The notes under the pieces: generated by a model
Told to the model about the DNA's origin: nothing
The model's input: the letters and a program-made list of their open reading frames with translations, nothing else
The model's database searches: none
Made by a program: the position numbers and the translations under genes
NCBI GenBank assembly: GCA_031280965.1
Contig: JAITFZ010000023.1
Span: forward strand, 1 to 41,376
DNA: 41,376 nt
Direction of reading: 5' to 3'
From: Oscillospiraceae bacterium
GTDB taxonomy: Bacteria; Bacillota; Clostridia; Oscillospirales; Ruminococcaceae
Part shown: positions 14,966 to 24,490 of the stretch, in pieces
Numbering within the stretch: position 1 is the first letter of the stretch
How the letters are laid out: the number at the start of each line of letters is the position of its first letter

Positions 14966-16513
14966 CTAAAATTCCTCCGGTAATTTATCTAAAGTAACGG
15001 TCAGTTCGTGGTTATACGCCCGCTCAAGTCTTTCCTGCGGATTAAACACGTAATTCAATTGCCCGCTCTGGTCTGTTAAATAATCGCCTCTGTATAACGC
15101 AGTCCACAGCCACATAGCCCTGTCTCTGTTAAGCAGGTCAGGGGAGGGAAGAAGCCCGCACTCGGTCATAGCCGCCATTTTTCGCCGTCCGGAATAATCC
15201 GCTGTGCCGATAAAGCGCGGCAGATTCGATGTTTCATCCGTGTTATAAATATCCTCGCCGATAATATCTACATATCTGTCACCGGGATAATACTCGGCGT
15301 CCTGCCCCGACCACACCCAAATCAGATTATTAAGTCCGTGATAGTCGCTGAAACGCGTGAACATAAGCCGCCAGAGCCATCTGTACGCTTCCGGTTCGCA
15401 GTCGCCCCACCAAAACCATCTTGTACCCGCCTGATGAAGCGGCCGCCAGAGTACAACTACATTTTCGTCACGCAGCCGTGTTAAAACCTCCGCCATGTGG
15501 TCAATATCAAGCACAAGCTCATAGCAGGTTTGCGAAACCGCGCCGGCTTCATACAGCGATTTTACTCTTTCTGCGTCAAGGTCGGCTATTTGCGAGGTTG
15601 TGAACGCATCATTTAGGTTCAGGTCGGCGGCTTCCGCGCTAAAATGGCTTCTCCCCCCGTTCACGGGAGGCGAGTACCAAGTCCAGTCGTAGCTTACAAT
15701 TCCGCCGCTTTCCGCCCATTCGAGCGCAAGTTCAATATCATCATTTTCCAGCACCGCCCCCGTAAAAGAACGCGAATAATGCATAAGGTCGGATACTCTG
15801 ATTGCGGGAAATCTGCCGGTTGCTTCAAAAATCGCGCCTATTTCTGTGTTGGTGCCGGGAGTTACATGTTGTGCAAGCAGTACTCTGTTCCCGAATGTTT
15901 CGCCGAAATAATCCATCAGCCACCTGACCGGGTTCGATGCATTATCGTTGGCGGGAAGTCTTGAAACGCTGAACCGCGATTCAGGAAGCTCAAAGTCATT
16001 CACCGTAATGTAATCTATATACGCAGTGCCGCGAAGCACAATAAGCGACATTCGGTTCACGCCCGCTTCAAGGTAAATGCCGTAAAGCACATGCATCGCA
16101 AATTCATCGCTGCTAATATAATACGCACCCTGCCGCACACCGTCCGCCGTTAAAACCGCAACGGCGCCTTCCGACAACGCCTTGATTCCGATTGTGTAGT
16201 GCTGGGTTGAGGGCACATTAAGCTCAAAGTCTGCGCGTCGGTTTTCCTCAAGCATGATATAACCCCGCCCGTCAAAGCCTTCGAGCGCGTCATAAATCTC
16301 CTGTGATGTAATATCCTCCATCTGATGCTTTTCAGAAAAAGACCGCCTTGACATAGGAAAGAAGAGGCTCTGATGGTCGTTGTATTCGGGGCGCTCCCTT
16401 ATCGGGCCGGGACGGGAATTTTCCGTTTCCTCGTCGCCGCTCTGCTTAATCGCCGAACAGCCCGCAAGCATAAACAGCGCCATAAGCAATACGATTATAT
16501 TTTTCCGCCGCAT
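14966..16513 (-). CDS. GH26-like lipoprotein with altered catalytic site
   Basis: The 515-residue product has a lipoprotein signal (lipobox LAGC), an N-terminal beta-rich region (about 80-185) resembling a CBM35-like carbohydrate-binding module, and a GH26 domain (about 190-490). GH26 enzymes cut beta-mannan and related glycans. The motif WRPLHQAGTRWFWWG aligns with the family pattern WRPLHExxGxWFWWG, but the acid/base Glu is Gln361 (codon CAG). The probable nucleophile Glu451 in MTECGLLP is kept. Activity may be lost or changed. I choose the ATG at 16513, two bases after the preceding gene's stop with AGGAAG upstream, rather than a TTG inside that gene. Confidence 0.85.
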   Translation of the reverse strand: MRRKNIIVLLMALFMLAGCSAIKQSGDEETENSRPGPIRERPEYNDHQSLFFPMSRRSFSEKHQMEDITSQEIYDALEGFDGRGYIMLEENRRADFELNVPSTQHYTIGIKALSEGAVAVLTADGVRQGAYYISSDEFAMHVLYGIYLEAGVNRMSLIVLRGTAYIDYITVNDFELPESRFSVSRLPANDNASNPVRWLMDYFGETFGNRVLLAQHVTPGTNTEIGAIFEATGRFPAIRVSDLMHYSRSFTGAVLENDDIELALEWAESGGIVSYDWTWYSPPVNGGRSHFSAEAADLNLNDAFTTSQIADLDAERVKSLYEAGAVSQTCYELVLDIDHMAEVLTRLRDENVVVLWRPLHQAGTRWFWWGDCEPEAYRWLWRLMFTRFSDYHGLNNLIWVWSGQDAEYYPGDRYVDIIGEDIYNTDETSNLPRFIGTADYSGRRKMAAMTECGLLPSPDLLNRDRAMWLWTALYRGDYLTDQSGQLNYVFNPQERLERAYNHELTVTLDKLPEEF

Positions 16514-16514
16514 A

Positions 16515-18431
16515 TTAAACCGCTTCCTGCTCAATTATTTCAATCACAGCTTCATCACCGTCTTTAATCGGGTCGTTGAAGCTGGCTTCTTTGCCGTTCA
16601 AAAGCAATGTGTACCCACCGACAGAGCTGCTCATGTCTAACTGCGTAAAATTCAAAAGCTCCAAAAACTTATGGGGAGAACGGTCGGCAGTCGGTTCAAG
16701 CCTAATCTGCCCGCCGTTCAGCGTCACGATGATTTCGCCGTATTCTTCGGGCTTGGTATCGGTGTAAATATCGTCGGGGTGAACCTCTTCGTATGATTCC
16801 TCTGAAGAATCCGAAGCGGTGATTTCGATTTTATCAAAAGGTGCTATTTCATAGCTTGATTTTTGCACTTCGCCGTTGACATGAACCGCTATTCTCCCGT
16901 CAAACTCTCCGAATTCGCTGACAATTTCACCAAGAACAGCCTTAGCGTTTTCACCGCTTACAGCCGGCGTGAACTGCACACGGTCGCCCTGCGTAACGTT
17001 GGTGTTGACAGACGCCGGCTTGTCATTAACCATAATTACCGCTATAGTCTGAATACCGCCTTTAAGGATTCTGCGCTTGCCGTTGACCGTGAAGTTGAGC
17101 GCCCGTCCCGAACGTCCCATAATATCGGTGGTTTTATACCCCGCAATAGTCAGCAGTTCAAACACCGACAGCTTCTTAGTGTCGAATACGCGGATTTTCT
17201 CGTTGTTCAGCGTTATAACCGAGAAGTCGTAGCCGCGGTTCAGAATCGCGGTCAGCGCAATTCCGACAGGCGTGACGAATTCCGCGCCGAGTTCTCTTCC
17301 TCCCGTATCTACCGAGCGGAGAGTTTTGTGGTTGCCTATTGCCACACGATTCTCGTCAAGTCCGAGTTTCGCCGCGACTTTTTTGTTAAGCCCGCTAATC
17401 AGCGAACCGCCGCCGACAAGGAACACCGCCGCCGGTGATGCCTTGTTCGCCGATAAAATATGCTCGCAAACCGCGTTTGACAAATTTTCGACTGCCGAGT
17501 CAAGCTTTTTGTTAAAGTCTTTGGTTTCGGCTTTTTGTGTGATTCCGAAGATGTCGCGGTATTCTATTTCTTTCTTGCCCGAAGTGCTGATAAGCTTCAT
17601 TTGCTCGGCTGTCGCAAAATCAACAAAGTATGCCTTGATAATTTCCTCGGTGATTTCATCGCCGGCCGTCGTCGCCATTGAATATGCCACAACACTGCCG
17701 TCTTTTGAAACCGCGATGTCCGACGTGCCCGCGCCTATGTCCACAAGCGCAATATTAATCGCCCTGATTTCGGGCGGGACAATCACGTTCATAGCGGCAA
17801 TCGGCTCCAGCGTCATACCCGCGACTTCTAAGCCGTTCAATGCCATAACCGAATACAAGCCGTCCACAACCACGCTCGGCAGAAACGTCGCAATAAGCTC
17901 AAGCGACGCCTTCTTTCCCTTATGGGTTTCAAGGCTGAGCATTTTATAATCATCAAGCATGTAATTAATAACCGAGTACCCGACGCAGTAAAACGCGGTA
18001 TTATCTCCGCCCGCCGCGTCAAGCTCGCTCTGCGCTTTTTGAATAGTTTCGATTTCCATTGATTTAATCATGTCAGCAGTAACATAATCACGGTCGGAAA
18101 TGTCAAATTCCATTTTAGTCAGCGCGGTTTTAAGGGCGCGCCCCGCCGCCGCAATCGAAACTTTCGTGAGCTTTATGCCGGTCAGTTCTTCAAGCTGAAG
18201 CTTAACCTTGGCGACAACCTTGGCGACCTGCTTCACGTCTTCAATCTGCCCGTCGCTCATGGCGCGCTTATTATGCGGCTCAACGACATACTCGCTCAGC
18301 GTGAATTCTTCGTCGTTCTGTTCGCCTACGATTCCGACAACTGTGCGGGTTCCGATGTCAAGCGCGAATATTCTGTCGCCCTGTTCTTCGGGCGACCTGT
18401 CAGTATTCTGCTTTTTTGCATTTTTTTGCAT
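16515..18431 (-). CDS. FtsA-like actin-fold protein with extended C-terminus
   Basis: The 638-residue product has the FtsA/PilM-type ATPase fold: phosphate-1 IFALDIGTRTVVGIVG, an SHS2-like insert (about 80-190), phosphate-2 ALVDIGAGTSDIAV and adenosine motif FLVGGGSLISGL. After about 420 there are some 200 extra residues, ending in small beta-grasp-like stretches (VTLNGGQIRLEP..., YTLLLNGKEASFNDPIKDGDE). It is not classic FtsA, which is about 420 residues with a membrane-binding C-terminal helix; I see no such helix. A role in envelope assembly or as a PilM-like platform is inferred. It lies between the Rrf2 gene (gap 17) and the GH26-like gene. Confidence 0.75.
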   Translation of the reverse strand: MQKNAKKQNTDRSPEEQGDRIFALDIGTRTVVGIVGEQNDEEFTLSEYVVEPHNKRAMSDGQIEDVKQVAKVVAKVKLQLEELTGIKLTKVSIAAAGRALKTALTKMEFDISDRDYVTADMIKSMEIETIQKAQSELDAAGGDNTAFYCVGYSVINYMLDDYKMLSLETHKGKKASLELIATFLPSVVVDGLYSVMALNGLEVAGMTLEPIAAMNVIVPPEIRAINIALVDIGAGTSDIAVSKDGSVVAYSMATTAGDEITEEIIKAYFVDFATAEQMKLISTSGKKEIEYRDIFGITQKAETKDFNKKLDSAVENLSNAVCEHILSANKASPAAVFLVGGGSLISGLNKKVAAKLGLDENRVAIGNHKTLRSVDTGGRELGAEFVTPVGIALTAILNRGYDFSVITLNNEKIRVFDTKKLSVFELLTIAGYKTTDIMGRSGRALNFTVNGKRRILKGGIQTIAVIMVNDKPASVNTNVTQGDRVQFTPAVSGENAKAVLGEIVSEFGEFDGRIAVHVNGEVQKSSYEIAPFDKIEITASDSSEESYEEVHPDDIYTDTKPEEYGEIIVTLNGGQIRLEPTADRSPHKFLELLNFTQLDMSSSVGGYTLLLNGKEASFNDPIKDGDEAVIEIIEQEAV

Positions 18432-18448
18432 GATTACCTCTCGCTGTG

Positions 18449-18847
18449 TTAACCAAATTTATATTGTTTTAATTTATCAATTACCTGTTCGGTTATTTCG
18501 CCGAAAACATTCTGATACTCGCAGGGCAAACCATCATTACAAGAGCAATCGTAGCCTTTATCAAGGCAACGGCTGAATTTATAACCGCCCTCCATGATTT
18601 CAACCACGTCATAAAGCGAGATTTCCTCCGGCTTTTTGAGCAGTCTGTACCCGCCGTAGACGCCGCGGTGGCTTCCGGCAATTTCTCCGGCGACTAACTT
18701 TCGCAGGATTTTCAGTGCGTAGCGGTGCGAAACCCCCGTCTGCTCCGAAATGGACTTAGCGTCCAAAAGGGGTTCGCTGCGCCCGGCTTTCCTTGCTAAT
18801 AAATCCACAATTCTTATGGCGTAGTCGGTTTCGAGTGTGATGTGCAT
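18449..18847 (-). CDS. Rrf2-family transcription regulator, probably Fe-S binding
   Basis: The 132-residue product has the Rrf2 winged helix: MHITLETDYAIRIVDLLA, the recognition region SISEQTGVSHRYALKILRKL and wing GVYGGYRLLKKPEEISLYDV. After it, SRCLDKGYDCSCNDGLPC gives four Cys (C-x6-C-x-C-x5-C), at the place where IscR and NsrR hold an Fe-S cluster. It may therefore sense iron-sulfur status, oxygen or nitric oxide (family inference). It follows rpoD by 56 bases and precedes the FtsA-like gene; its targets are not evident. Confidence 0.85.
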   Translation of the reverse strand: MHITLETDYAIRIVDLLARKAGRSEPLLDAKSISEQTGVSHRYALKILRKLVAGEIAGSHRGVYGGYRLLKKPEEISLYDVVEIMEGGYKFSRCLDKGYDCSCNDGLPCEYQNVFGEITEQVIDKLKQYKFG

Positions 18848-18903
18848 AGTTCAGCCTTTCGCTTTTTGAGCTTTTTCTGCCTTATAAGCCATCGTAACCG
18901 CAA

Positions 18904-19986
18904 TCAATCTAAGAAATCCTTCAGCTTCTTGCTTCTTGACGGGTGGCGCAGTTTACGCAGTGCCTTGGCTTCTATCTGCCTTATACGTTCGCGGGTTACG
19001 TTGAATTCCCTGCCGACTTCTTCCAACGTCCGCTGTCTGCCGTCAGTCAGCCCGAAGCGCAGACGCAGAACCTTTTCTTCGCGGTCGGTCAGCGTTGCAA
19101 GCACGTCCGAAAGCTGTTCTTTTAAGAGCGTCAGCGAGGCGGCTTCGGCGGGTGCGGGCGCGTCTTCATCGGGGATAAAATCGCCGAGGTGCGAGTCTTC
19201 TTCCTCGCCAATCGGCGTTTCAAGCGAAACGGGGTCTTGTGCAATACGTATAATCTCCCGCACTCTGTCAACCGGCAGGTTTATTTCCCTGGCAATCTCG
19301 TCCGCAGTCGGCTCGTGACCGTTTCTGTGGAGAAGCTGGCTTGATATTTTCTTGACTTTGGTTATTGTTTCAACCATGTGTACAGGTATACGAATTGTGC
19401 GCGCCTGATCGGCAATGGCGCGTGTAATCGCCTGCCGAATCCACCACGTCGCGTATGTCGAGAACTTGTAACCCTTGGTATAATCGAACTTTTCAACCGC
19501 CTTGATTAAACCGAGGTTGCCTTCCTGAATCAGGTCAAGGAACTGCATACCGCGCCCCACGTACTTTTTCGCAATGCTGACAACAAGGCGCAGATTGGCT
19601 TCCGAAAGTCGCCTTCTCGCATTATTATCACCCTGCGCCATACGTGTGGCAAGGTCGATTTCCTCCTCCGCCGAAAGAAGCGGAAAACGACCTATTTCTT
19701 TCAGGTAGATTTTTACGGGGTCGCTTGACATACCTTCCGATGTTATGTTTATGTCGAAGTCGTCTTCGGCCTGGAATTCAAGCACCGTGTCCAAATCCTC
19801 GTCCATCGTGTAATCATCCACGATTTCTATGTTGAAGCTCTCGAAATCCTCGTAAAGCTTGTCTATTTGCTCTACGTTAAAATCAAGGTCTTCAAGCACA
19901 TCGGTTATTTCTTTGGTTGTGAGCTTGCCCTGGCTTTTGCCGTGGTCAAGCAGTTCGTTAAGCACGCTTTTTGTGTTTTCCGCCAT
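18904..19986 (-). CDS. rpoD: primary sigma factor SigA/RpoD
   Basis: The 360-residue product has region 1.1 ([20 protein letters not shown]), region 1.2 ([21 protein letters not shown]), region 2 with the -10 recognition helix ([17 protein letters not shown]), region 3 and region 4 with the -35 helix-turn-helix ([19 protein letters not shown]). The length is normal for Gram-positive SigA. It follows dnaG by 19 bases in the conserved dnaG-rpoD order. The TTGACA/TATAAT promoters seen across the window fit this factor. Confidence 0.97.
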   Translation of the reverse strand: MAENTKSVLNELLDHGKSQGKLTTKEITDVLEDLDFNVEQIDKLYEDFESFNIEIVDDYTMDEDLDTVLEFQAEDDFDINITSEGMSSDPVKIYLKEIGRFPLLSAEEEIDLATRMAQGDNNARRRLSEANLRLVVSIAKKYVGRGMQFLDLIQEGNLGLIKAVEKFDYTKGYKFSTYATWWIRQAITRAIADQARTIRIPVHMVETITKVKKISSQLLHRNGHEPTADEIAREINLPVDRVREIIRIAQDPVSLETPIGEEEDSHLGDFIPDEDAPAPAEAASLTLLKEQLSDVLATLTDREEKVLRLRFGLTDGRQRTLEEVGREFNVTRERIRQIEAKALRKLRHPSRSKKLKDFLD

Positions 19987-20005
19987 TTTAGTTATCCCCT
20001 CAGTT

Positions 20006-21757
20006 TTATTTGTTTCTTAATGTTTGACTGTATTCCATAAGCTCCTCTGCCGTCATATCGGCGGGACTTTTTTTATTTCCGGTTTTCTTGAAGTCTTCTA
20101 TGATTTTTATGTACTCCCGCAACCGCTCTATTGTGAAGGGCAGAGCCGAATTTTCGCGCTTAATCGCTTCTATTCTGCCCACTTCACGCGGGGAAAATTC
20201 GCTTCCGAGTACCGATATATCCACAGAAAGTCCCTTGTTGAGCCTTAAAACGAGCATTTCCAACACTTTTGCATTAAAAACAGTCGGAAAATCGTCCGGC
20301 GACAGCCTTGAAAGCACGTGAGAAAGCTTGTCAGGCGAGTGAAAAAGGTATGCGATTATGCCGCGTTCGGCTTTGGCTTGAAGCGGGAACTTAGCTTCAT
20401 CGGGGTTGATTTCGTCTCTTTTAAACTCGCCCCGGATTAACTTACGTTTGTCTTCGCTCGTTTCGCGCCGCTGATTACTTTTTCGGCGGCTGTTCACGCT
20501 GTCTTCCACAGCCTGCACGGGAACACCGCATACTCTTGCGGTTTCACTGATATAAACCGCACGTTCGGCGGGACTGTCGATTCCCGCAAGCACAACAATT
20601 GCTTTTTTCAGGTATTCGGTGCGCCCTTCCGGTGATTCGGTTTCAATGCCGTCCGAGGCTTTCTTCAACTCGAACGATATAACCGAGCGCGACTTCTCCG
20701 CAAGCCCCGCGAACGCTTCCGCGCCGTATTTTCTTATGTAGTCGTCGGGGTCTTTGGCGTCGCCGGGGAGTTCAAGCACCTTTGCGGCAAGCCCGGCTTG
20801 TCCGAGCAGATTAACCGCTTTTTCGGCGGCTTTCTGACCCGCCTTGTCCGCGTCGTAGGCAATAATAACCTGCTCGCAGTATTGCCGCATTAGCCGCGCC
20901 TGCTCTGCCGTAATCGCAGTACCGAGCGTCGCCACGGTGTTTGCGAAGCCCGCCTGATTGAGCATTAACACGTCCATATTCCCCTCGCATAAAAACATAT
21001 GCTTATCGGGAGCGTTCTTGGCGAAGTTGATTGAAAACAGATTCGAGCGTTTTTGAAACACCGGCGTTTCCGACGAGTTCAGGTATTTCGGTTCTTCCGC
21101 CGGGTCAACCGCCCGTCCGCCGAAAGCAATCACGTTACCTCTGCGGTCAATAATCGGAAACATAACGCGGTTCCGGAATTTATCGTAAGTATTCCCCCTG
21201 CTCCCTCTAACCAAAAGCGATGCTTCCGTTAAATCATCTTCGCCGTAATTCTTCCTGTGCATATGGTCTTTGAGGGCGTTCCAGCCCGGCGGCGCAAAGC
21301 CGAGCCCGTACTTGCGTATGGTGTTCGGGTTTAATCCTCTTGAATAAAGATAATCAAGACCCGCCGCACCCTGCGGTGAGTTCAGCACATCGCGGTAAAA
21401 CCGCGCCGATTCACGGTTCATCTCAAGAATAAGCGTTTTTTTGCTTGCCGCTTCATTACTTTGTCCGTCCTCGGGAACAGCAAGCCCGGCTTTGTCGGCG
21501 AGAAACCGCACCGCTTCGGGGTAATCAATATTTTCAACTAACCTTATGAACGTAATCGCATCGCCGCCCGCCCCGCAACCGAAGCAATAGAAACTCTGCG
21601 ATTCGGTGTAGATGTGGCAGGAAGGCGTCTTCTCCGAATGAAACGGACACAAACAGACATGGTCGCGCCCCGCTCGCTTCAAAACGGCATAGGGCGTTAT
21701 TATGCTTTCTATGTCTAAGGTTAATTTAAGGCGTTCGATAAAATCTTCGGGAATCAT
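20006..21757 (-). CDS. dnaG: DNA primase DnaG
   Basis: It makes RNA primers for replication. The 583-residue product has the N-terminal CHC2 zinc finger ([11 protein letters not shown] ... CFGCG, about 37-62), the DnaG core, and a TOPRIM domain with [15 protein letters not shown] and the acidic pair [12 protein letters not shown]-terminal DnaB-binding-type helical region follows. The first residues [20 protein letters not shown] are typical. It lies between the dgtP-like gene and rpoD on the same strand. Confidence 0.97.
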   Translation of the reverse strand: MIPEDFIERLKLTLDIESIITPYAVLKRAGRDHVCLCPFHSEKTPSCHIYTESQSFYCFGCGAGGDAITFIRLVENIDYPEAVRFLADKAGLAVPEDGQSNEAASKKTLILEMNRESARFYRDVLNSPQGAAGLDYLYSRGLNPNTIRKYGLGFAPPGWNALKDHMHRKNYGEDDLTEASLLVRGSRGNTYDKFRNRVMFPIIDRRGNVIAFGGRAVDPAEEPKYLNSSETPVFQKRSNLFSINFAKNAPDKHMFLCEGNMDVLMLNQAGFANTVATLGTAITAEQARLMRQYCEQVIIAYDADKAGQKAAEKAVNLLGQAGLAAKVLELPGDAKDPDDYIRKYGAEAFAGLAEKSRSVISFELKKASDGIETESPEGRTEYLKKAIVVLAGIDSPAERAVYISETARVCGVPVQAVEDSVNSRRKSNQRRETSEDKRKLIRGEFKRDEINPDEAKFPLQAKAERGIIAYLFHSPDKLSHVLSRLSPDDFPTVFNAKVLEMLVLRLNKGLSVDISVLGSEFSPREVGRIEAIKRENSALPFTIERLREYIKIIEDFKKTGNKKSPADMTAEELMEYSQTLRNK

Positions 21758-21815
21758 TTTTTAGATTTCCACTCCCGTCCCACCAAATAATCCGCAATTG
21801 TTTACGGTCAACTGT

Positions 21816-22820
21816 TCAAAACGCTTTCGGCACACACAGTTCCATAAAAACATCAATCGCATAATCATCTGTCATGCCCGATATAAAATCCGCCGCCGCC
21901 CTTTTCTCCCCGTGTCCGAGCGTAAGCTCCCGATATAACTGCGGCATTTCTCCGGGGTTTTTTACGTAATAATTAAACAAAACCTCAATTACAAACCCCG
22001 CCTTGTCCTTCTCGGTGTTGATTTCCTGCTTGAAATACACCTTCTCAAACATAAACGCCCGCAGTTCGTCATGCGCCTTTTTGGTTTCGTTGTCATAGCG
22101 GATTTCCGCTCCGGAACGTGAGTTTTCGAGAACCGAGTTAATCAGCGCGGTTATACGTTTGGTTTTACTGTCGCCCAAAACGCGCACCGGAAATTCCGGC
22201 AGTTCCCGCTCGGTCAAAACCCCCGCACGTATGGCGTCCTCTATGTCGTGATTAATATAAGCGATTTTGTCCGCAAAGCGCACAGCCTGCCCTTCCAGCG
22301 TCTTTGGTCTGCCCCCCGAGGTGTGGTTAAGGATGCCGTCGCGGACTTCTGCGGTCAGATTTAAGCCCCCGCCGTTCTTCTCAATGATTTCAACAACCCT
22401 CAAGCTCTGCTCGTTATGGTGAAAACCGCCGAAAACCGCATTTAACGCCCGTTCGCCGTCATGCCCGAAAGGCGTGTGTCCGAGGTCATGCCCTAAGGCA
22501 ATCGCTTCCGCCAAGTCCTCGTTAAGGTGCAAAGCCCTTGCGATTGTCCGCGCTATTTGCGAAACTTCAAGCGTGTGGGTCAGCCGCGTTCGGTAATGCT
22601 CCGACTTCGGCATAAGAAACACCTGCGTTTTATGCTTGAGTCTGCGGAATGAGTTGCAGTGAATGATTCTGTCACGGTCGCGCTGAAAGTCGGTTCGGAG
22701 CGGACACGGCGTTTCTTCGCGCTCGCGCCGCTTTTGACTCGGATGATTCCGGCTGTTATCGGAAAAACAGGCGCGCTCGGAAAACATCAGCTTTTCATTC
22801 TCAAAAGTAATTTCTCTCAT
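21816..22820 (-). CDS. dGTPase-like triphosphohydrolase (HD domain)
   Basis: The 334-residue product has the HD-domain pattern RLTHTLEVSQIARTIA, ALGHDLGHTPFGHDGE and a later Asp (YINHDIEDAI), the metal ligands of dGTP triphosphohydrolases. These remove triphosphate from dNTPs. The start of the protein, with the conserved DRDRIIHCNSFRRLKHKTQVF, fits the dGTPase-like group found just before dnaG in clostridia. It is first in the dgt-dnaG-rpoD set. No clear promoter was seen in the 180-base gap upstream. Confidence 0.93.
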   Translation of the reverse strand: MREITFENEKLMFSERACFSDNSRNHPSQKRREREETPCPLRTDFQRDRDRIIHCNSFRRLKHKTQVFLMPKSEHYRTRLTHTLEVSQIARTIARALHLNEDLAEAIALGHDLGHTPFGHDGERALNAVFGGFHHNEQSLRVVEIIEKNGGGLNLTAEVRDGILNHTSGGRPKTLEGQAVRFADKIAYINHDIEDAIRAGVLTERELPEFPVRVLGDSKTKRITALINSVLENSRSGAEIRYDNETKKAHDELRAFMFEKVYFKQEINTEKDKAGFVIEVLFNYYVKNPGEMPQLYRELTLGHGEKRAAADFISGMTDDYAIDVFMELCVPKAF

Positions 22821-22956
22821 ATTTATTACTACAATATTCTACGCGGTATACCTTTTTTTCTTATAAAAACCGTGAATTTAACCAAAACAAAGGCGCTCAA
22901 TTTGTGCAAGCATCACAACGACCGCGCCGCACGGCAGAGTTCCGCACGGCAAGAAA

Positions 22957-22974
22957 CCGCCCGTTTCAGGGCGG
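22957..22974 (-). terminator. terminator of the L31 gene
   Basis: CCGCCC (22957-22962) and GGGCGG (22969-22974) form a tight stem with a six-base loop; on the minus strand it is followed by TTTCTTG. It separates rpmE from the dgt operon. Confidence 0.7.
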
Positions 22975-23001
22975 CTAAAATTGAGAAAGTTAACCGGAGA
23001 A

Positions 23002-23208
23002 TTATTGTTTGTCAATATTATATTTCTTGTTGAACTTGGAAACGCGACCGCCGCTGTCTACTAATTTCTGCTTACCCGTGAAGAAAGGGTGGCATTTTGA
23101 GCAGATTTCCACCTTGATTTCCTTACGGGTGGATTTAGTGGGAATAAGTTCGCCGCACAGACACTTTATGGTTGTTTCCTCATAATTCGGATGTATATCC
23201 TGTTTCAT
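23002..23208 (-). CDS. rpmE: 50S ribosomal protein L31, zinc type
   Basis: The 68-residue product starts [12 protein letters not shown] and has the CxC...CxxC zinc set (CLCGE and [13 protein letters not shown]) that marks the zinc form RpmE rather than YtiA. Full length. AGGCGG precedes the ATG by about seven bases. It follows rpmB by 38 bases and probably shares its promoter. Confidence 0.97.
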   Translation of the reverse strand: MKQDIHPNYEETTIKCLCGELIPTKSTRKEIKVEICSKCHPFFTGKQKLVDSGGRVSKFNKKYNIDKQ

Positions 23209-23246
23209 TTTTTCACCGCCTTATTTTTTACGCCTTTGACCAAAGC

Positions 23247-23528
23247 CTAAAGCGTTGCGTTTTCCATAGAAACGCTTTCAACCGCGAGTTCCTGCAAGCC
23301 CGCCTGTGCTTCCGGCATCGGCTCCGCCTGACTGTACGTTCTTTGCGCTCTTGTTACTTTACCCGAACGCAGGCATCTTGTACAGGCGTGAACGCGGCAC
23401 GGTGTCCCGTTGACAACAGCTTTAACCTTTTGAACATTAGGTTTAAACGACCTGTTGGTACGTCTGTGCGAGTGCGAAAGTTTTATCCCGAAAGATACGC
23501 CTTTACCGCAGATTCCGCATTTTGCCAT
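23247..23528 (-). CDS. rpmB: 50S ribosomal protein L28 with C-terminal extension
   Basis: The 93-residue product opens MAKCGICGKGVSFGIKLSHS, with RTNRSFKPNVQKV and a second Cys pair (CTRCLRSGKV) that complete the zinc-binding form. L28 is usually about 62 residues; here some 30 extra residues follow TRAQ, rich in Ala, Glu and Met and without a recognised motif. AAGGAGGTG precedes the ATG. It lies directly behind a consensus promoter, divergent from pyrE. Confidence 0.96.
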   Translation of the reverse strand: MAKCGICGKGVSFGIKLSHSHRRTNRSFKPNVQKVKAVVNGTPCRVHACTRCLRSGKVTRAQRTYSQAEPMPEAQAGLQELAVESVSMENATL

Positions 23529-23584
23529 TGTCTTGCACCTCCTTTTTGCTAATTAATTATTCTTTGATAATGACACGCTTTAAC

Positions 23585-23613
23585 ATTATAGCAGATTTTA
23601 GAGGGCAAGTCAA
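23585..23613 (-). promoter_or_regulatory. sigma-A promoter of rpmB-rpmE
   Basis: Minus strand TTGACT (23613-23608), 17 bases, TATAAT (23590-23585), 57 bases before the rpmB ATG. Confidence 0.8.
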
Positions 23614-23665
23614 GGATTTTTTGAGAAAAATTTTAGAAATCCAAAAAACGAAATGAAAAAAACTA

Positions 23666-23694
23666 TTGCTTTTTCCCCCGTAATATGTTAAAAT
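23666..23694 (+). promoter_or_regulatory. sigma-A promoter of pyrE
   Basis: TTGCTT (23666-23671), 17 bases, TAAAAT (23689-23694), about 34 bases before the pyrE ATG. The short leader leaves no room for a PyrR-type attenuator. Confidence 0.7.
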
Positions 23695-23727
23695 ATAAAA
23701 GCGCATTTCAAAAAAGAGGACTTTAAC

Positions 23728-24387
23728 ATGACTTACAAAGAACAATTCATCAAATTTATGGCTGACTGCGGCGTTTTGACTTTCGGGGATTTCACCCTCA
23801 AAAGCGGCAGAAAATCCCCTTATTTCCTTAACGCCGGGAACTATAACACCGGTGCCGCCCTCGCAAAGCTCGGCGAATTTTACGCCGAGTGTTTTGCGGA
23901 AAATAAAGTGCAGGCGGAAACGCTGTTCGGGCCTGCGTACAAGGGTATACCGCTTGCCGTTGCGACAGCCGTGACGCTAAAAAACAAGTTTGATATTGAC
24001 ATAAACTACTGCTTCGACCGCAAGGAGGAAAAAGACCACGGCGAAGGCGGTTGGTTCGTTGGGAAACAGCCGGAAAACGGCGAGAAAATCGCCATTATTG
24101 ATGATGTTTCAACATCAGGCAAAGCTATACGCGAGGTAATGCCGAAACTCAAAAAAGCCGCCGATGTAAACGTGACTTCGTTCCTGATTACCGCCGACCG
24201 CATGGAAAAAACGATGAACGGCGAATTTTCGGCAGTGCAGGAAATCGGGCGGGAATTCGGGATTAAGGTATATTCGATTATAAATTTCAAGGATATAATA
24301 GCGGCTGTCGAAAAAGGCGTCGTCAGCGGCGCGGAGTATCTTCCCGCCATGAAAGCTTATATTGAGAAACACGGCGCAAAATATTGA
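23728..24387 (+). CDS. pyrE: orotate phosphoribosyltransferase
   Basis: It joins orotate and PRPP to make OMP in pyrimidine synthesis. The 219-residue product has the early substrate region FTLKSGRKSPYFLNAG, the flexible loop region RKEEKDHGEGG and the PRPP site IAIIDDVSTSGKAIRE. Full length. AGAGGA precedes the ATG by nine bases. It stands alone here, away from other pyr genes, with its own promoter, and is followed by tRNA-Pro on the same strand. Confidence 0.96.
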   Translation: MTYKEQFIKFMADCGVLTFGDFTLKSGRKSPYFLNAGNYNTGAALAKLGEFYAECFAENKVQAETLFGPAYKGIPLAVATAVTLKNKFDIDINYCFDRKEEKDHGEGGWFVGKQPENGEKIAIIDDVSTSGKAIREVMPKLKKAADVNVTSFLITADRMEKTMNGEFSAVQEIGREFGIKVYSIINFKDIIAAVEKGVVSGAEYLPAMKAYIEKHGAKY

Positions 24388-24490
24388 TATTCTGTAAAAA
24401 TGCATGGCTTAAATAAGCACAAATGAAAAAGCTTTGTGTCAAATAAACTTGTCTGTTGCGGCAAGTTTCGGACACACGCAGACGAAAAGA

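Noticed and set aside
17272-17949. 225-codon plus-strand frame opposite the FtsA-like gene
   Set aside because: Antisense shadow, Ser/Ala/Pro-rich, no promoter or ribosome site; the opposite frame has clear ATPase motifs.
23068-23080. GTGAAGAAAGGG in rpmE as another copy of the leader cassette
   Set aside because: It encodes the conserved L31 motif on the other strand and the match stops after twelve bases.
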